NCBI RefSeq assembly: GCF_900497805.2
Contig: NW_020954570.1
Coordinates: forward strand, 9,518,586-9,582,585
From: Vombatus ursinus
Taxonomy: Eukaryota > Chordata > Mammalia > Diprotodontia > Vombatidae
DNA: 64,000 nt
Direction: 5' to 3'
Numbering within the stretch: position 1 is the first letter of the stretch; every line of letters starts with the position of its first letter. Positions 10,807-23,449 of this stretch are shown here, piece after piece. The notes beneath the pieces are model-generated. The model was not told the DNA's origin. It was given only the letters and a program-made list of their open reading frames with translations, and searched no databases. A program made the translations under genes and the position numbers.

Positions 10807-12012
10807 GTGTGTTCCGCTGCTTTAGAATTTGTTTAGAGCCATTTTTTACAGGTATTTGGAGAGGTTTGGAGGAGAGCTCAAGCAACTCAGTGCTTTTACT
10901 CCGCCATCTTGGCTCCACCCCTGAGATAGAGAACTTTCAAGCATTCTGGATGAAAAGACCAGAGCTGAATAGAAAATTTTAACTTTCAAATACAAGACTC
11001 AAGAGAAACATGAAAAGGTAAACAGGAAAGAGAAATCATAAGGAACTTATTAAAGTTGAAATGTTTACATTCCTACATGGAAAGTTGATATTTGTAACTC
11101 ATGAGACCTTTCTTAGTATTAGGTAGTTGGAGGGAATATATATACATATATATGTATATATATATACACATATATACAAAGGACACAGGGTGAGTGGAAT
11201 ATGAAAGGATGATATCCAAAAAGTAAAATGAAGGGGTGAGAGAGTAATGTACTGGGAGAAGGAGAAAGGGAGAGGTAGAATGGAGTAAATTATCTCACAA
11301 AAAAAGAGGCAAAAAAGATTTTACAGTGGAGGAGAAGGGGGGCACATGAGAGGAAATAAGTGAATCTTATTCTCATCAGGTTTGGCTAAAGGAGGGAATA
11401 ACATACACACTCAATTGGGTATGGAAATCTATCCTACCCTACAAGAAAGTAGGGAGGAAGGGGATAAGAAGGGGAAGGAAGATGATAGAAGGGAGGGCTG
11501 ATTGGAGGAGGGGGTAATCAGAAACAAACACTTTTGAGGAGGGACAGGGTCTAAGGAGAAAATAGAATAAATGGGGGACAGGATAGGATGGAGGGAAATA
11601 GAGTTAGTCTTTCACAACATGCCTATTATGGAAGTGTTTTGCATGACTACACATGTATAACCTATATCAAATTGCTTGCCTTCTCAATGAGGGTGGATAG
11701 GGAGAGAGGAAGGTAGATAATTTAAAACTCAGAGTTTTAAAAACAAATATTAAACATTGTTTTTACATGCAACCGAGCAGGCAATGGAGTACAGAAATCT
11801 ATCTTGCCCTACAGGAAAATAGAAGAGGAAGGGGATAAGAGAGGGGAGGTGACAGAAGGGAGGCAGATTGGGGGAAGGGGTAATCAGAATGCACACTGTC
11901 TTGGGGTGGGTGGGAGGGGAGAGATGGAGAGAAAATTTAGAACTCAAAATCTTGTGGAAGTGAATGTTGAAAACTAAAAATAAATTAATTAATTAAAAAA
12001 GAAGAAGAAGAA

Positions 12013-12104
12013 ACACTCTCCAATTAACCAACTTTGGACTCACTTTTATCATATTTGTTAAATAAAATTGGTCTGACTAAATGGTGGCATTAAAAAAAAG
12101 AAAA
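12013..12104 (+). other. Probable 3'-transduced segment of HAL1
   Basis: After the element's own A-rich end, about 80 nt of unrelated sequence ends shortly after AATAAA with (A)8, then A-rich, then the right target-site duplication. This is the pattern made when transcription reads past a weak poly(A) site and the extra flank is copied along. Confidence 0.6.
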
Positions 12105-12120
12105 GAAAAATAATGTAGTA

Positions 12121-13875
12121 AATTACAACATAAAAGCTGTAATATCTTTCAGTTCTCACTTCTGTTCTCATCAGGACAAAAATTGACTTTGTCAGGAAAT
12201 CTCTAGTGTTATTGTGGGCAATGGCAAAATGCTTCAACTATAATATAACTGAAATCCTAGTCAGTGAATGGTTAAAAAAAAAAAGCCTACAATAAAAAAA
12301 AGTTTTATTTAGGATGAAGTTAGGTCTTCTGGGGCCCGGTGGCTAAATTCTAGCAGAAAAGGGTTGAAATGGGGAGAGTTAAAAAAACAAAAACAAAAAC
12401 AGGAAAAATAGTTTGGAAGTAAAGGAGAAATTGGATGAAACTTTTTGGTTTCAATTTTACATATAAACATAGTTCAATGTCAAATGAAACAGCAAAGGTT
12501 TCACTTCAGCTCCCTTTTAAGAGGCTTCTTTATTATACATTTACACTTTTAGTTTTTTTGATATTTGATCAGATATATTTAGCTTCCTACCATTTTCCTG
12601 AGACAAAAGGCTGAATAATATGGCACAAAGTTTAGCATTGCCTGTCTGTATGCAGAGATGTACTTATTTTCTCCCCTTCTATTATAATGAGTGTGTGGTA
12701 TATTGTCAGATCACCTAAGAGTAAAACTACTACTATACATATGGTAGGCCAATACAAAATGTTCCTACTTAAACCTATCCTATTTCCCAGGAACAGATCC
12801 TTGTTGTTTTTTTTGGGGGGGGGGGTTGCTTATAAAAAGCAATAAGGTATCATTTAAGTTTTTCCTTAAATTCTTACTTTGACTTTCTTTCATTTTATCC
12901 ATTCTTCTCTTTTTTATTATTTCCTAATTTGTAGTACTTGATTTCACCATTCCCCGCTTATGATTTTTTCTGTTTTCCTTCAGACTCAATAACTCTCTAA
13001 ACCATGCTAAATAATTAGATGTAAAAAGACAAATTCTAAATGTGTTTCCATCATGAAATATTTCTAAATATGCAAACATTTGTCATTTCATAGATCAAAA
13101 TTTAGGATAATTCTTTGACTTATTCGTTTTTTTTATCTTGATGCTTTAGGAATATCTGCAGATTTTTTTTTCTTTTTTCAGTTTGGCTGGATTATGTCTC
13201 CATTTTCCAATTGATTATAGTATTGTAGCATAAATTAGACTTTTAAAACTGTAATGAATTCACTGCAGCTACTGCTTCAGAACACTGAAATGAATGGTTG
13301 TCAAGTGACTGCACATCAATGAGGAGAAAATAAGGGTGTTAGAAGAAAATAATTCCCTTGACTTCCCAATGCCAAAGGAACTGGATAAAGAGTTAAAGTG
13401 ACAGACTTTTTGAATGTGACTATTTTTCTTTCATTTTTTTTTTTTTTAGAAGCCAAGCCCCAGATGCTACATGTACCTGAAATGTTTAATTGAAATATCT
13501 TGACTGTTTATAAGCCTGAAGCAATCAGGTAATTTGGAAGCAGATTGCCTGATCTATGCTTGTAACTGTAAACCAAAATAGCTACAAGTCTAATTTTAGA
13601 TTTAATCATCTAGACAATGTCACTTTAGTGACTATACATTTTGTGTATTTTCTTCCTGTGACACAGACATTTTAAAATTTCCTTTAAAAGGTAGAAATCA
13701 TGTAACACTAACAACAAAAAGGAAGTCATAATTGAAAAAATGCTTATAATGCAGATGACTGAATTAAAGGAATGTTAGGACAGTTTTTCTTTTTAAGTTG
13801 AAGAAATTGAAGTTTCAAGAAAAGAGTTGAATGTGATGAAAAAGTTGTCTGTGCTGGATAAGTCTATTTCCTCAC
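12121..13875. other. No gene seen; unassigned intron-like sequence
   Basis: AT-rich sequence with homopolymer runs (12794-12826, 13434-13448). A possible acceptor after the T run near 13448 was examined and not supported as an exon. No repeat family recognised. Confidence 0.4.
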
Positions 13876-13879
13876 AAAT

Positions 13880-14600
13880 TTTTCCCTCTAAAACCCCTGA
13901 AATCTGGACATACACTCCAGGCACTTCACTGAAACTGCTCTGAAATCTCCAATGATTTTATAATCACTAAAAATTTTTATTTTGCAGTTATCATCTCACT
14001 GGAACTAAATGCAGCATTTGACATTGTCAATTAGCTCCATGTATACGTCGGATACCTTTTGCTCTCTTGGCTTCTGAAACACCAGGTTCTTCTGGGTTCT
14101 CTTACTCTCTTTCTTAAATATTTTTTCTGTCTCTTCCCCTTGGTGAGTGTTCTCCAAGGATTTATCTTTGGTCCTCTTCTCACTCTTCATTTTCCTTTGG
14201 TAATCCTAATCATTCCCTTGGCCCTATCACTTTTCTGTAAATAATTTCCAGATTTATTTCTCCAGCTCACACCCCTCTTCTAAACAAACATTCAACTGCC
14301 TATTGGATACCTTTATTAGTCTCACTGTGATCTCATATAAAAATTGAGCTTATTTTCTCTTCCCCAAAATCTACTCCTCTTTCTGATATCACTATTTCAG
14401 TAGTACCAACATTCATCTGGTTTTCCATGTTCAAAAGTTTACTATTTTCTTTTACTGTCCTATGCAATCAATTACCAAATCTACTAATATAATTCTTGTA
14501 AATTCTATCTATATGACACCCTCTCCTATCTATTTCCATTGCACCCCCCTACAAAAGCATGTGAAAACCTCCTTTTGAGTTCAACTGAAAACATTAAGAA
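13880..14600 (+). mobile_element. L2 LINE fragment (reverse transcriptase region)
   Basis: Near 14005-14035 the plus strand encodes 'ELNAAFDIVN', a variant of the L2 reverse transcriptase 'DLSAAFDTVDH' motif. It is followed by 'FLWVLLLSF'-like and 'GSSLGPLLF'-like decayed sequence in the order expected of L2. It is highly diverged with many stops. Confidence 0.65.
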
Positions 14601-14877
14601 ATAATATTTTCCCCAGTTTAAAATATGTTCCAGACTTTTCCATTTAGGAAAATAAGTAAAACCATTGTTTATCAAGGGTGATGACCAAGCTTACTTAACT
14701 TTTGTCTAGATAAGATCATTTTCTCCCCACTTTCCTAAAGTTATTGACAAAAGGGGGAAAGTGGCATGTGCTGTTAGTCTTAATGTATTAGACTGTTTTT
14801 GCTTATCTGTTGCTAAGAAATAAACTTTATTAAAAGGTTTGGTTGTTTTTTTTTTTTGGTATGTCAAAACAAAATTT

Positions 14878-15120
14878 ATTTTTCATTTAAATTCAATAAA
14901 CATTTTTTAAGTGCCTACTTTGTGCCAGGCACTATGCTAAGCACTGGGAATTCAAAAACAAGCCAAAGATAGTCCCAGCCATCAAGGAGCTTAAAATCTA
15001 ATGGGGGGGAAGAGCAGGGGGAGACAACATGTAAGCAAATAGATACAAAATGAGCTATATACAGGAGGCATAATAGGGCATAATTAACAGACAGAAGGCC
15101 CTGGAATTAATAGGCTTAGA
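14878..15120. mobile_element. L2/MIR-family related repeat
   Basis: Carries the common mammalian repeat string AAGTGCCTACTTTGTGCCAG then GCACTATGCTAAGCACTGGG, followed by 'CCATCAAGGAGCTTAAAATCTAATG' and a purine-rich stretch. Recognisable as an interspersed L2-related unit, but I cannot give subfamily or orientation. Confidence 0.55.
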
Positions 15121-15249
15121 GTAGCAATATCATCCACCACTCAACTAGGTCACTGGGGCTTTCTATTCAACCAGGTCTTTCTTACCCATGTTAGGCCATA
15201 GTGAAAGCATTCCTGGATTAAGCACAGATATCCTGGCATATACCGCTTC

Positions 15250-15455
15250 TGTGCAGTGTAGATAGAGAGGAAGCATGGATTAGTAGAAAAAATGCAAGTC
15301 TTAGAGAATCTGAATTTGAATCTCATCTCTATCAATTACTATATGTGACTTTGGACAAGTCACTACATTTATCTTGGCCTGTTTCCTTATTTGTAAAATG
15401 AGGTAGTTGGACTAGGTAATCTTTAAATTCTCACTAAATTTTGGCATTCTATAGT
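15250..15455 (+). mobile_element. MON1/MIR-like CORE-SINE
   Basis: Ordered motifs: GAGGAAGCATGGATTAG, GAATCTGAATTTGAATCTC, GACTTTGGACAAGTCACT, TTTGTAAAATGAGGTAGTTG. An old copy. Confidence 0.75.
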
Positions 15456-15635
15456 TTCTTTCCCTAAATCTTTATCAAGAGACTTCCTGGAGAATACTGA
15501 AATGAAAAGAGAGCCCTTCTTGTTTGATGAAAGGAGATAAGTATTTTGAAAGCACTTGCTGTGGTTGATCTGAAAGTGATAATGCAACTCTTAGCACAGA
15601 GATACCATCAAAAGAAATTTGGGGAAATGAAGCAT

Positions 15636-15857
15636 TTGTTATTCAGTTGTGTCTGACTCTTCAAGACCCCATGGACCATACTGTCCATGGGATTTTCTTG
15701 GCAAAGATACTGGTGTGGTTTGCATTTCCTTCTCCAATGGATTAAGACAGAGTGACTTGCCCAGGGTCACACAGCTGGTGTCTGAGGTCACATTTGAACT
15801 GAGATCTTTCTGACTCCAAGCCCAGTACTCTATCCACTGAGCCATCTAGCTGCCCCC
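15636..15857 (-). mobile_element. tRNA-derived CORE-SINE with RTE/BovB-like 3' tail
   Basis: The reverse complement reads GGGGGCAGCTAGATGGCTCA, the CORE motif, then AGAAGGAAATGCAAACCAC, AAGAAAATCCCATGG and GAGTCAGACACAACTGAA. The last motifs match RTE/BovB LINE 3' ends, indicating mobilisation by RTE rather than L1. Confidence 0.9.
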
Positions 15858-16514
15858 AATGAAGCATAAAGCATGTTAAATGACTGATGGCTATAGACTG
15901 GTTTTGTATTGAAAAACACACAGCATGTACTGAAAATTCACAGAGGCTTGATGCTACAGAGAAAAGAATTTGCTGTCATTTCTGCATGGTGGATTACCTG
16001 CATTTGTTCCATTTTGCCAATTCTTTCACTTTCAGTTTAATAGTGGTATCCCTCCTTTTATCTTTGAAAAAAGCAAATGGCCAAAAAATATAAGAAGCAG
16101 TTTCCATTTGCTAGAGAAGAACTATTAACTGTATGGGCTTATTATTTTTTATTTGTTTTGATTGATCTATGCATAACACCCAACCTCAGGGTTACCTCCC
16201 TCAACTTAAATTTATAATTTAAGGTATATTTAAACTCACAGGAAAGTTTATTTACTGGGGTTCAAGGTTTTCTGTTGTTTTGCACTTCTAAAACTATAGC
16301 ATAGAAACTACAACTGATTTACCTTCAATAATCAGCTGGTTGATATAATTAACTCAAAGCAAAGGTATTTCCTGAAATGACATAGAACAATAGCAGCATA
16401 TGCATCCAAAACGATTTTTTCATTTGGTTCTGTGGCAGCCACAGTAAACACCCATATGAATGCAGTTGTCTCTTTGAGAGTATTCAACAGTTTATTGCAT
16501 AGCTGCTGCTGAAA
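15858..16514. other. No gene seen; unassigned
   Basis: Intron-like AT-rich sequence between a SINE and a long L1. No repeat or exon recognised. Confidence 0.4.
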
Positions 16515-18171
16515 GTGCCTGTAGGGAGGTGGAATCATGATAGCAGAGCAGATGGAAGAAAATAGCCTAGCTCCCCTAACATACCTCCTCCACAAAGCTC
16601 TAGAAAATACACCAGACCAAATCCTAATAGGGAGCTAAGAAACACAGTAAATAATTTTTCTAGCCCAGGTCAGCACAGAGAGACAGGCAGAGATCTGTGG
16701 ACACTGGGGACGAGGTCCAGTCAGGAGAGAGTCGTGTAGAGAATTTCAATGCCCAGGAACTAAAAGAGGAAGAAGGCTGTGTATTTGGGGAAAAAAAAGA
16801 ACCTGAACATAAAGAGGTCCCAGAGGATCCCTGAACTAGTGAAGGGTGAGAGAAAAGGTGCCATTTAACAGCTGTGTTGCTCACTGCTGAATACCTCATA
16901 ACAAGTCCAAGGCAGATTAAGAAGGGGATATACCCAGGGATGGCAGACAGGAACATTTGTGGTCTCAGGCCCCACCTGTACACTGAAGTAGAAACATACA
17001 AAAAATAGTTTCATGGTTTTGACCCCAGGAACAGAACAGGGGCTCAGTTCTAGACTCCAGCCAGGTTAAAACTGCAGTGAAATAACCATGCAGCAATTCC
17101 AGACCAAAGAGAAGCCTGAAGTTAAATTGCTCTGAAGCTGCAGAGCCTCTTAGAGGGCTGATAATGGCTAAGTATGAGCAGTCTATGGGAACATCCTCAT
17201 GAGGACAAGCCAACAGGCATCTTGCTCACACATTAACCACAACTTGCAGATCTCAGAGTAGAAAGGCAGAGAACAGTGAACATTAACCACAGATCGTATC
17301 ACTTTGAGAGCACTAAAGTTTTCAGGTCCCCTGCCTGAGCTGTCCTACAGATCCTGAAATAACACAACATCTAATAACCCAAGAAAGCAGTAGAAGGACC
17401 CAAGAGTTAAGATTAGTTCAAACATCAACCTCAGAAGGAGTTTGCCCTAACATGAAATCCAAAGTCAAGAGGCAGGTGAGAAGAATGAGAAAAAAAAATC
17501 CTGTCATTAAAAGCTGAATCTGAATCTTAAAACACCCCTTGAAGAAGAAAATAGCTAAAATATAAAGAAACAAAGTGTTGAAGAAAAGTGCAATTTGGAT
17601 ACAAATCCAAACAGAATTACTGGAAAAGTTAAAACAAGAGTTGTTTTTTTAATGATTTAAAAAAAAAAACAAATGAGAGTGGTAGAGGTAAAAATAGGAA
17701 GAGAAATGAGAGCTATGGAAGAAAGATGTGAAAATTAGAATTGATCAAATAGAAGCAAAGGCTCCAGGAGAACTCAAGAAATATTAAAAGAGTCAAAGGA
17801 TTGAAAAAAAAATAGAAGAAAATGTAAGGTCCCATAGCAAAAATAAATGATCTGGAAAACAATTTGAGAAAATAATTTAAGAATCACTTGACCACCTGAA
17901 AGTAATAACAACAAAAAAAGAGGCCTAGACACATTTCAAGAAATCAAAAAAGAAAACTGGCCAGATCTCTTAAAACCAAAGGGTAATATAAATTGAAAAA
18001 GCTGACCAGTCACCTCCTGAAAGAAACTCTAAAACTAGAATTCCTGTGAATATTACAAATAACTTCCAGAGTTCCTAGATCAAAGAAAAAATATTGCAAA
18101 AGTCCAGAAAAACTTCAAGTACCAAGGGGCTACAGTTAGGATAATACAAAATTTAGAAGTCGCTATAATAA

Positions 18172-18420
18172 AATTCTGGGCCTGGAGTCAGGAAGACCTG
18201 AGTTCAAATCTCACCTCAGACACTCACAACATGTATGATCTTGGGCAATTCATTTAATCTCTGCTTGCCTTAGTTTCCTCAACAACAAAATGGAAATAAT
18301 AAGTGACTCCCCACAGGGTTGTTGTGAGAATTAAATGAGATAATATCTGTAAAGCACTTAGTACATTGCCTGGCATATTGCAGGCACTATGTAAATGCTT
18401 ATTCCTTCCATCCCTTCCCT
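18172..18420 (+). mobile_element. THER1/MIR-type SINE inside L1
   Basis: GGGCCTGGAGTCAGGAAGAC, GTTCAAATCTCACC, TTGCCTTAGTTTCCTC, then the L2-like tail AATGAGATAATATCTGTAAA, TGCCTGGCATATTGCAGGC and ATGTAAATGCTTATTCC. It splits L1 ORF1. Confidence 0.9.
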
Positions 18421-21268
18421 AAAGTAGCAGAAAGCCTGAAATATGATATTATAGAAAGTAAAAAATCTAGGGAAAATGGACCTCCAATGAAATAAAGGAC
18501 TTACAAAAATTCCTAATTAAAAAAAAAAACCAGAACTGAGTAGAAAATTTGGCATACATAGTCAAGAGAAGTATAAAAGGATAGACATGAGAAAGCAATG
18601 ATAAGGGACTAAACAAGGATAAATTATTTACATTCTTAAATAGAGAAATGATATATGTATCTCCTCAGAGTGCTGTCATCATCATCAAGGGTCATAGAGG
18701 GAATCTAATTAAACAGAGGGTCTGAGAATGATTCTGTTATGTTTCAATGGTCTCTAAAGAAGAATGGAAAGGAGGGGAAGAGGAATACACTACGAGAGGG
18801 AAGGGAGAGAAGAAAGAGAAAATTATTTCACATTATTGGAGTAGGGAAGTAAAAGTCATTACAACAAAAAAAGGGAGTGGGCAACACTTGAACCTCTCAT
18901 CAGAACTGGAGAATAATAAGAAATAATGATCCCACACAAAGCAGCAGCAAAAAAAAAAAAATAAAATAGACCTAATTAAAAGAGATAAACAGGAAAACAA
19001 TATTTTGCTGATAGGTGACATATACAATTAATCAAAATAAATACTAAACATATGTATACTAAATAGCATAGCATCTAAATAAAAGTTAAGTGAGTTACAA
19101 GAAAAAATAGAAATTAAGACTATAATAATGGAGGAAACTCAATTTATTGTCTCTCTGATTTAGATAAATCTAAACCCAAAAAAATGAATAAAAAACATTA
19201 AGGACATGAATAGAATTTTAAAATAATTAAATATGATAGATTTCTGATACCAATCTCTACTGATATTGACCATATGTTAAGGCATAAAAACTTCAGAAGC
19301 AAATGTAGAAAAGCAGAAATATTAAAAGCATATTTTATTGATCATAATTAAACAAAAATCACATTCAATTAGAGGTCTTTGAACTTAATCCTAAAGAATG
19401 GGTGGATCAAAAAAACATAGAAACTATGAGTAATTTCATTAAAAATAAGGACAACAATGACACAACATGTAAGGATTTAAGGATTCAGCCAAAACAGTAT
19501 TTTTGGGGAAAACATATTTCTAAGCACTTTTATCAATAAATGAGAAATAGTTGATCAACAAATTGAGCATGCAAAGAAAATATTAAAAAACAACAAATTA
19601 AAAACCCTTAATTAAAGCATCAAAACAGAAATCTTGACAATTAAAGAGGAGATGAAGAAAACTAAATTTAAAAACCCTGAATTAATAAACACAACTAATA
19701 ACTTTTTAAAAATAAAAAAATAATAAAACAGGTAAGGCATTTAGCTAAATTGATTTTTTTATAAAGAAGAAAAGCAAATTGCCAGCATCAAAAATGAAAA
19801 AGGCAAGTTCATAACCAATGAACAAGAAATAAAAAAAAAATTACAGGAACTATTATGCCCAACTATATACCAAATAAATCTGACAATCTGGAAGAAATGG
19901 ATGAATATTTACAAAAATATAAAATGCACAAATTTACTATGGGAAATAGAGTGCTTAAATAACCTTATCTTACAAAAAAATTGAACAAGCCATAAATGAA
20001 CTCCAAAAGAAAAAAAAAATTACTCAAGATCAGTTGGATTTGCAAGTACATTTTATCAAACTTTTAAAGGAAAATTCCAATATCACAAGAATTATTTGTT
20101 TAAAAAAAACAAAAGGAAAACATGGTGACTAACCAAATTCCTGCTATGATACAAATATGGTTCAGATAATTTAAACAAGAAAGTAAAAATGGAGAAAATA
20201 TAGACAAATATCTCTAATGAATATTAATACAAAATTTTTAAGTAAAATACTATCAAAGAGACTAAAGCAACATATAACAAAGTATAAACTATGATCATGC
20301 TGGATTTATACCAGAAAGGTAGATTTGATTCAATGTTGTGAAAACTATAAACATAGTTGATCATGTTAATAACAGAAATAACAAAAATAATTTAATTATG
20401 TCAAGAGATGCAGAAAAAAAAAACTTTTGTTAAGATAAAATATACATTCCTGTTAAAAGAAAAAAAAACACTACAAAGCATATGAAAAAACAGACTTTTC
20501 CTTAATGTGATAGGAAGTATACATCTAAAGCTAATAACCAGTATTATCTGTAATGGAAATAAACATTCTAATAAGATCAGGGATATATAGCAAGGACATC
20601 TCTTATCATTGTTAATATTAAATATAGTCCTGAAAATGTTAACAATAAGAATACGAAAAGAAAAAGGAATTGAGGGAATAAGCACAGGCAAAGAGGAAAC
20701 ACAGCTACCACTTTTGCAGGTGATATAATGGTTTGCTTAGAGAATCCTGGAAAGTCAACTAAAAAGCTAACTGGAATAATTAGCAAATTTCCAAAGTTGC
20801 AGGATATATAATAAACCCACACAAATCAACAGCATTTCTGTATGTTACCAACAAAATCTGTCAGGAAATAATAGAGAAATTTCATTTAAAATAACTACAG
20901 ACAGTTTTAAACACTTGGGAGTCCACCTACTAAAGACACAGAAGAACTATGTGAACACAATTACAATACTCTTTTTACATAAATAAAGACTAATCTAAAT
21001 AATTATAGAAATTACAATTTCTCATAGAGAAACAAATCCAAAATAGTAAAAATGATAATGTAATTTAAATTAATTTGCTTATTCAGAACCTTGTCAGTCA
21101 AATCATCAAAGAATTACTTTATACTACTAGAAAAATAACAAAATTCATCAGTACTAGATTTCAAACTATTGTGCAAAACTGTAATCTTTTAAACATTTTG
21201 CTATAGGGTAGGATATAGAGAAGTTGATTAGTGGGACAGATTATATACACAATATACAGAAGTAATAT

Positions 21269-21528
21269 GGGCAACTAGGTGGTACAGTGTATAGAATGTC
21301 AGGCCTAGAGTCAAAAAGACTCATCTTTGTGAGTTCAAATCTGGCCTCTGACACTGACTAGCTGTGTGACCCCAGGCAAATCACTTAACTATGTTTGCCT
21401 CAATTCCTCAACTGTTAAATAAGCAGGAGAAGGAAATGGCAAACCACTCCAATATCTTTGCCAAGAAAATCCCAAATGAGGTCACAAAGAGTCAGACATG
21501 ACTAAAAAATGACTGAACAGAAAACAAC
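21269..21528 (+). mobile_element. tRNA-derived CORE-SINE with RTE/BovB-like tail inside L1
   Basis: GGGCAACTAGGTGGTACAG at the head, CTAGCTGTGTGACCCCAGGC in the core, then GAGAAGGAAATGGCAAACC, CAAGAAAATCCC and GAGTCAGACATGACTAAA at the tail. Same family as the copies at 15.6 kb and 38.6 kb. Confidence 0.92.
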
Positions 21529-22909
21529 AAAAAATACAAAAGCAAAGCACAATAGCTTAATATCTGATAAATTCAAAGATCCCAATTATTTGGGCAAGAA
21601 CTCATTAATCAACAAAAATTATTGGAAAAAAGGGCAATCAGTCTGGCAGAACCTTTGTAATGAGGAACATTTCATACCATTTAAGAAGACAAGCTTCATA
21701 AGGGTACATGATTTAGACAGAAACAAATTAGAGGACCATGAAAGAAATAATGTATCAGATCTATGGCTTAAGAAAAAACACATGACCAAATAAGAGATAG
21801 GGGTTCATAGGAGGTAAAATAGACAATTTTGATTATACAAAATTTAAAACTTTATGCTCAAGGAAAACCAATACAACTAAAATTAGAAGAGAAGCAGGAA
21901 ACTGAGGAAAATCTTTATAGCAAGTTTCTTTGATAAAGGTCTAATTTCTAAAATATATAGGGATAAGTTACAAATTTTTCAGAATAAGAGTCATTCCCCA
22001 ATTGATGACAAAAAGATATGAAAAAGAAGCTTTCAGAGGTAAAAATCGAAGTTATCAAGTCATATGAAAAAATGTGCTAAATTACTAATAATTATAAAAA
22101 TACAAGTTAAAATAACTCTGAGATACCAATGCACACCTATCATATTGGCAAAGTTGAGAAAAAAGGGAAAATTATAGACATTGGAAGGCTGTAGTAAAAG
22201 TAAATTAATGCACAGTTGGTAGAACTATTGATTCTGGAAGGTGATTTGCAACCATTCCCCAAAAAGTTATTAAATTGTGCATACATTTTGACCCAGCAAT
22301 ACCACTACTGGTTTCATACCCCTCAAAAATAGAAAAAGAGGAAAAAAGATTCATGTGTACAAAAAAATACAACAGCTCTTCTCAGGTTGGGAAAGAATTG
22401 GAAACTGAGAGAGTGGCCCCTCAATTGAGGAATGGATGAAAAAATTATGGTATACAAAAGTGATGGAATACTATCATGATGTAAGAGGGCATGGTTTCAG
22501 AAAAACCTGGGAAACTCATATGAACTGATGCAGTGAAGTGAGCAGAACAAGGAGAACAATTTAAACAATATTAACAATATTGTAAAGAAAAACAACTATG
22601 AAAGACTTAGGAACTATGATCAACATAATTACCAACTACAATTCCAGAGGACTGAAGAAACATGTTACACACCTTTAGAAACAGAGGTGATAGACTCAGG
22701 ACAGAGTGAGGAATCTTTTTTTTTTAAATGACCAATGTAGGAATTTGTTTTGTTTGATTATATATTTTTATAATGGTTTTGTCTTTCTTTTTCAAATGAG
22801 GCCAAGAGACATTGGAGAGGAAGGTAGGAGGAAATAAAATTGAATTTTAAAGTCTTTCAAAAACACACAAAATTATTTATAGATTGGGTATAGCACCTCC
22901 CACATTTTC

Positions 22910-23020
22910 AGCTCTCTTTTATGTGCTAGATTCTCCAACTAAAAGGTAAACAGTTTGAAGGCAATATTATTTGCACAACCAGCACTAAGCCTACTATGTC
23001 TAATAAATGTCCTGTCTATC
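22910..23020 (+). mobile_element. L2 3'-end fragment
   Basis: Pattern of the L2 terminus: AGGTAAACAGTTTGAAGGCA, GCACAACCAGCACTAAGCC, TCTAATAAATGTC. Short and diverged. Confidence 0.5.
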
Positions 23021-23449
23021 TATTTAACCACCTACTTTAAACAAGGTATCTACCCATTGTAAATGCCTCAAGCCTCCAAGACTCCTATCTTACAGGGATG
23101 ATTCTGAAATCCAAATGGGAGCACCTGCACCACTCATGCTGATATCAGCTTCTTGATAAAAATTCCCACAAGCTTTCTAAGGAATATTAGCTGAAAGGAA
23201 GGAAGCTTTTCTCAGGCTTGAAGTTTTTCTTATTCACTTCCTCTCCCCATTATTTCAGGTTGAGGCTCTTGTGGATCCATCTTCCCTTATACCACTCTAA
23301 GGCCAGAGTTCTGTTACACCAGCAGGAAACCATCTTAACTCTGAGTCAGAATTGCAGAGATTAAGCCTATCATCCACATGGCTTAAAAAGCTTATCCTCA
23401 TTGTAGATATATTATGACAAGAAAATAAAGTTGTTATATCTCTGGGTAT

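Larger units (their letters stand above)
9680..10921 (-). mobile_element. Nested HAL1/L1-type element inserted in reverse inside the outer HAL1
   Basis: A poly-T run at 9680-9688 is the poly(A) tail of a minus-strand insertion. At the other end the reverse complement begins GGGGTGGAGCCAAGATGGCG, the same 5' UTR start as the outer element. In between are about 100 nt of 5' UTR, a 33-bp minisatellite, then the HAL1 post-ORF1 purine-rich region. ORF1 is absent. The last 150 nt before the tail (9689-9840) do not match HAL1 and may be transduced sequence. Flanking 15-bp duplications confirm insertion by target-primed reverse transcription. Confidence 0.85.
7759..12104 (+). mobile_element. HAL1 (half-L1) retrotransposon, complete but interrupted
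   Basis: Starts with the marsupial L1-type 5' UTR (GGGAGCAGAGCCAAGATGGC). An ORF1 (about 8989-9680 and 10922-10985) is followed by a purine-rich 3' region and an A-rich tail near 11975-12012. No reverse transcriptase follows ORF1, which defines HAL1 elements; such elements depend on L1 machinery in trans. A further 90 nt with its own AATAAA and A tail (12013-12104) look like a 3' transduction. Matching 16-bp duplications flank the whole element. It is split by an inverted insertion at 9680-10921. ORF1 holds in-frame stops, so it is inactive. Confidence 0.85.
16515..22850 (+). mobile_element. L1 LINE, near full-length, decayed, with two SINE insertions
   Basis: About 6.3 kb, or 5.8 kb without inserts. 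A 5' UTR starts GTAGGGAGGTGGAATCATG. ORF1 (about 17640-18170 and 18425-18540) keeps the 'SPPERNSKTRIP' and 'VKIRTKSGTS'-type motifs only in fragments. ORF2 follows, with the reverse transcriptase region near 20400-20830 still reading as pieces of 'PIRSG.. LLFNIVLEML' and 'FADDIMV..ENPGKSTKK'. The 3' region ends AGGAGGAAATAAAATTG. Stops and frameshifts are frequent throughout, so it is inactive. A THER1-like SINE (18172) and an RTE-tailed SINE (21269) are younger than the L1. Confidence 0.8.

Noticed and set aside
10156-10836. 226-codon plus-strand ORF, the longest in the window
   Set aside because: It runs through a TATC microsatellite and a 33-bp minisatellite in the antisense of a HAL1 element. 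The frame is open only because the period is a multiple of three.
13449-13529. Possible plus-strand exon after a long T run (TTTTTTAG, donor CAG|GTAATT)
   Set aside because: All three frames contain a stop before the donor, so it cannot be an internal coding exon. As a terminal exon it would encode only about 14 residues.
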